From assembly GCF_005503625.1 (NCBI RefSeq), contig NZ_SCMX01000032.1:1-64000 (forward strand): a stretch of 64,000 nucleotides of DNA. Reading direction: 5' to 3'. A model generated the notes under the pieces. It was given only the letters and a program-made list of their open reading frames with translations, was not told the origin of the DNA and did not search any database. A program made the translations under genes and the position numbers. Positions 63,018 to 64,000 of this stretch are shown here, in pieces (the stretch's first letter is position 1; each line of letters starts with the position of its first letter). Source of the stretch: Cupriavidus sp. 2SB. GTDB lineage: Bacteria; Pseudomonadota; Gammaproteobacteria; Burkholderiales; Burkholderiaceae.

Positions 63018-64000
63018 TCAAACATCAATATTCCGAGCCACCAACGCATTCGACTCGATGAAGTTACGGCGCGGCTCCACCTCATCGCCCATCAGCGTCG
63101 TGAAGATCTGGTCCGCTGCAATCGCGTCTTCGATCTGTACGCGCAGCAGGCGGCGTTGGGTCACGTCGAGGGTGGTTTCGAACAGCTGGTCGGGGTTCAT
63201 TTCGCCCAGGCCCTTGTAGCGTTGGCGCGTGACGCCGCGTTCGGCTTCGCTCAGCAGCCATTGCATGGCCTGGTGGAAATCCGCCACGGTCTGTTCGCGC
63301 ATGCGATCGCCTTCGCCGCGCTTGACCTTGGTGCCGTCCGGGATCAGGCCCTGGAACGTCTTGGCGGCGCCGGACAGTGCGGCGTAGTCGGCGCCGTGGA
63401 CGAAGTCTGCGTCCAAGTGCGACAGTCGCACGTTGCCGTGGTGGCGGCGCGCGATCATCAGGCGGTGCTTGTCGGTCTTCTCGTCGAACTGCGCGTAGAC
63501 GTCTGCGGTGCCATCGTCGTTGACGGCGGCGCCGAGCAGGGTCTTGGCGTGCATCTCGGCCAGCTTGGCCTTCAGTGCCACGGCCGATGCTTCTGCGGCA
63601 GCGGCATTGTCGAGGTCGAGCGTCACGCCGTCGGCGATGGCGCGCAGCGCATCGGTATCGACGATGCGCGACAGACGGCCGATCACGCCTTCGGTCAGCT
63701 GGTACTGGCGGGCCAGTTCGCCCAGCGCATCACCGGCGATCTCGCTGCCGTCCGGACGGATCAGCGCGGCCTTTTCCATCGCCAGCTTCAGCAGGTACGC
63801 ATTCAGCTCGTTGTCGTCCTTGATGTAACGCTCGTCCTTGCCGTGCTTGATCTTGTACAGCGGCGGCTGCGCGATATAGACGTAGCCGCGTTCGATGATG
63901 TCAGGCATCTGGCGGTAGAAGAACGTCAGCAGCAGCGTGCGGATGTGCGAACCGTCCACGTCAGCATCGGTCATGATGATGATGCGGTGGTAGCGCAGCT
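63018..64000 (-). CDS. gyrB: DNA gyrase subunit B, C-terminal part (incomplete at window edge)
   Basis: The last 327 codons of gyrB are present; the 5' part is outside the window. The Toprim Mg-binding motif [14 protein letters not shown] is visible, followed by the inserted domain typical of Gram-negative GyrB, then [20 protein letters not shown] and a normal C-terminus ([16 protein letters not shown]). The gene is intact at its 3' end although the island begins about 10-20 bp after the stop. Confidence 0.97.
   Translation of the reverse strand, partial: LRYHRIIIMTDADVDGSHIRTLLLTFFYRQMPDIIERGYVYIAQPPLYKIKHGKDERYIKDDNELNAYLLKLAMEKAALIRPDGSEIAGDALGELARQYQLTEGVIGRLSRIVDTDALRAIADGVTLDLDNAAAAEASAVALKAKLAEMHAKTLLGAAVNDDGTADVYAQFDEKTDKHRLMIARRHHGNVRLSHLDADFVHGADYAALSGAAKTFQGLIPDGTKVKRGEGDRMREQTVADFHQAMQWLLSEAERGVTRQRYKGLGEMNPDQLFETTLDVTQRRLLRVQIEDAIAADQIFTTLMGDEVEPRRNFIESNALVARNIDV

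Noticed and set aside
1-64000. CRISPR arrays, tRNA or rRNA genes
   Set aside because: No regularly spaced repeats and no tRNA- or rRNA-like sequence were seen anywhere in the window; the targeting proteins are TniQ-type without Cascade or Cas12k genes.

Overview
The window looks like a GC-rich betaproteobacterial chromosome, most likely Burkholderiaceae and close to Cupriavidus or Ralstonia. The case rests on the minCDE operon, a Burkholderiales-type porin, a Bug-family solute-binding protein and a proteobacterial gyrB. No database search was possible; families are named from recognisable motifs, gene order and length.

Chromosomal backbone, 1-23152. In order this holds a CorA transporter, minCDE, a porin with a clear terminator, two divergent OmpR-like regulators with degenerate receiver domains, and a metabolic/transport stretch (Bug protein, Fsr-like MFS with a divergent AraC regulator, M20 amidohydrolase, FAA hydrolase, glutathione peroxidase, diiron MBL-fold protein, DHA2-type MFS). 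Then come a CBS protein, a degenerate DEAD-box protein, a DUF72 protein with a histone-like tail, a MazG-like pyrophosphohydrolase and the RNA-repair locus rtcR / rtcB-rtcA, with a textbook sigma-54 promoter. A perfect 42-bp palindromic terminator closes rtcA.

Genomic island, about 23160-63010. It lies between the rtcA terminator and the 3' end of gyrB and appears to be one Tn7-like transposon of about 40 kb. Each end carries three copies of a 15-bp motif (consensus about GGAAwTAGyGAGACT) pointing inward, as TnsB binding sites do. The machinery (tnsA, tnsB/tniA, tnsC/tniB and two tniQ genes) sits mid-island, transcribed away from the gyrB end, which is the polarity Tn7 has relative to glmS. 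Cargo on the left: a small zinc-finger protein, large serine recombinase and two ParB-like proteins; a Septu-like ATPase/HNH pair; a Sel1-repeat protein; a GIY-YIG protein; a relic TniQ; a MazE with a frameshifted MazF; a possible Ntn-hydrolase; a ScoMcrA-N/DUF3883 nuclease-like protein. Cargo on the right: a five-gene DISARM-like operon, a GHKL-ATPase/STAS-like regulator pair, a multi-ubiquitin / E2-E1 / DUF6527 conjugation operon and a HEPN-RES toxin-like gene. gyrB enters from the right edge and is incomplete.

Most noteworthy: the DISARM-like operon has the class 1 type of methylase (adenine) but no SNF2 helicase, with a large unrecognised protein in that place; the ubiquitin-like operon shows no JAB peptidase, no terminal di-glycine and no obvious E1 catalytic cysteine; and the whole defence collection rides on an element apparently targeted to gyrB.
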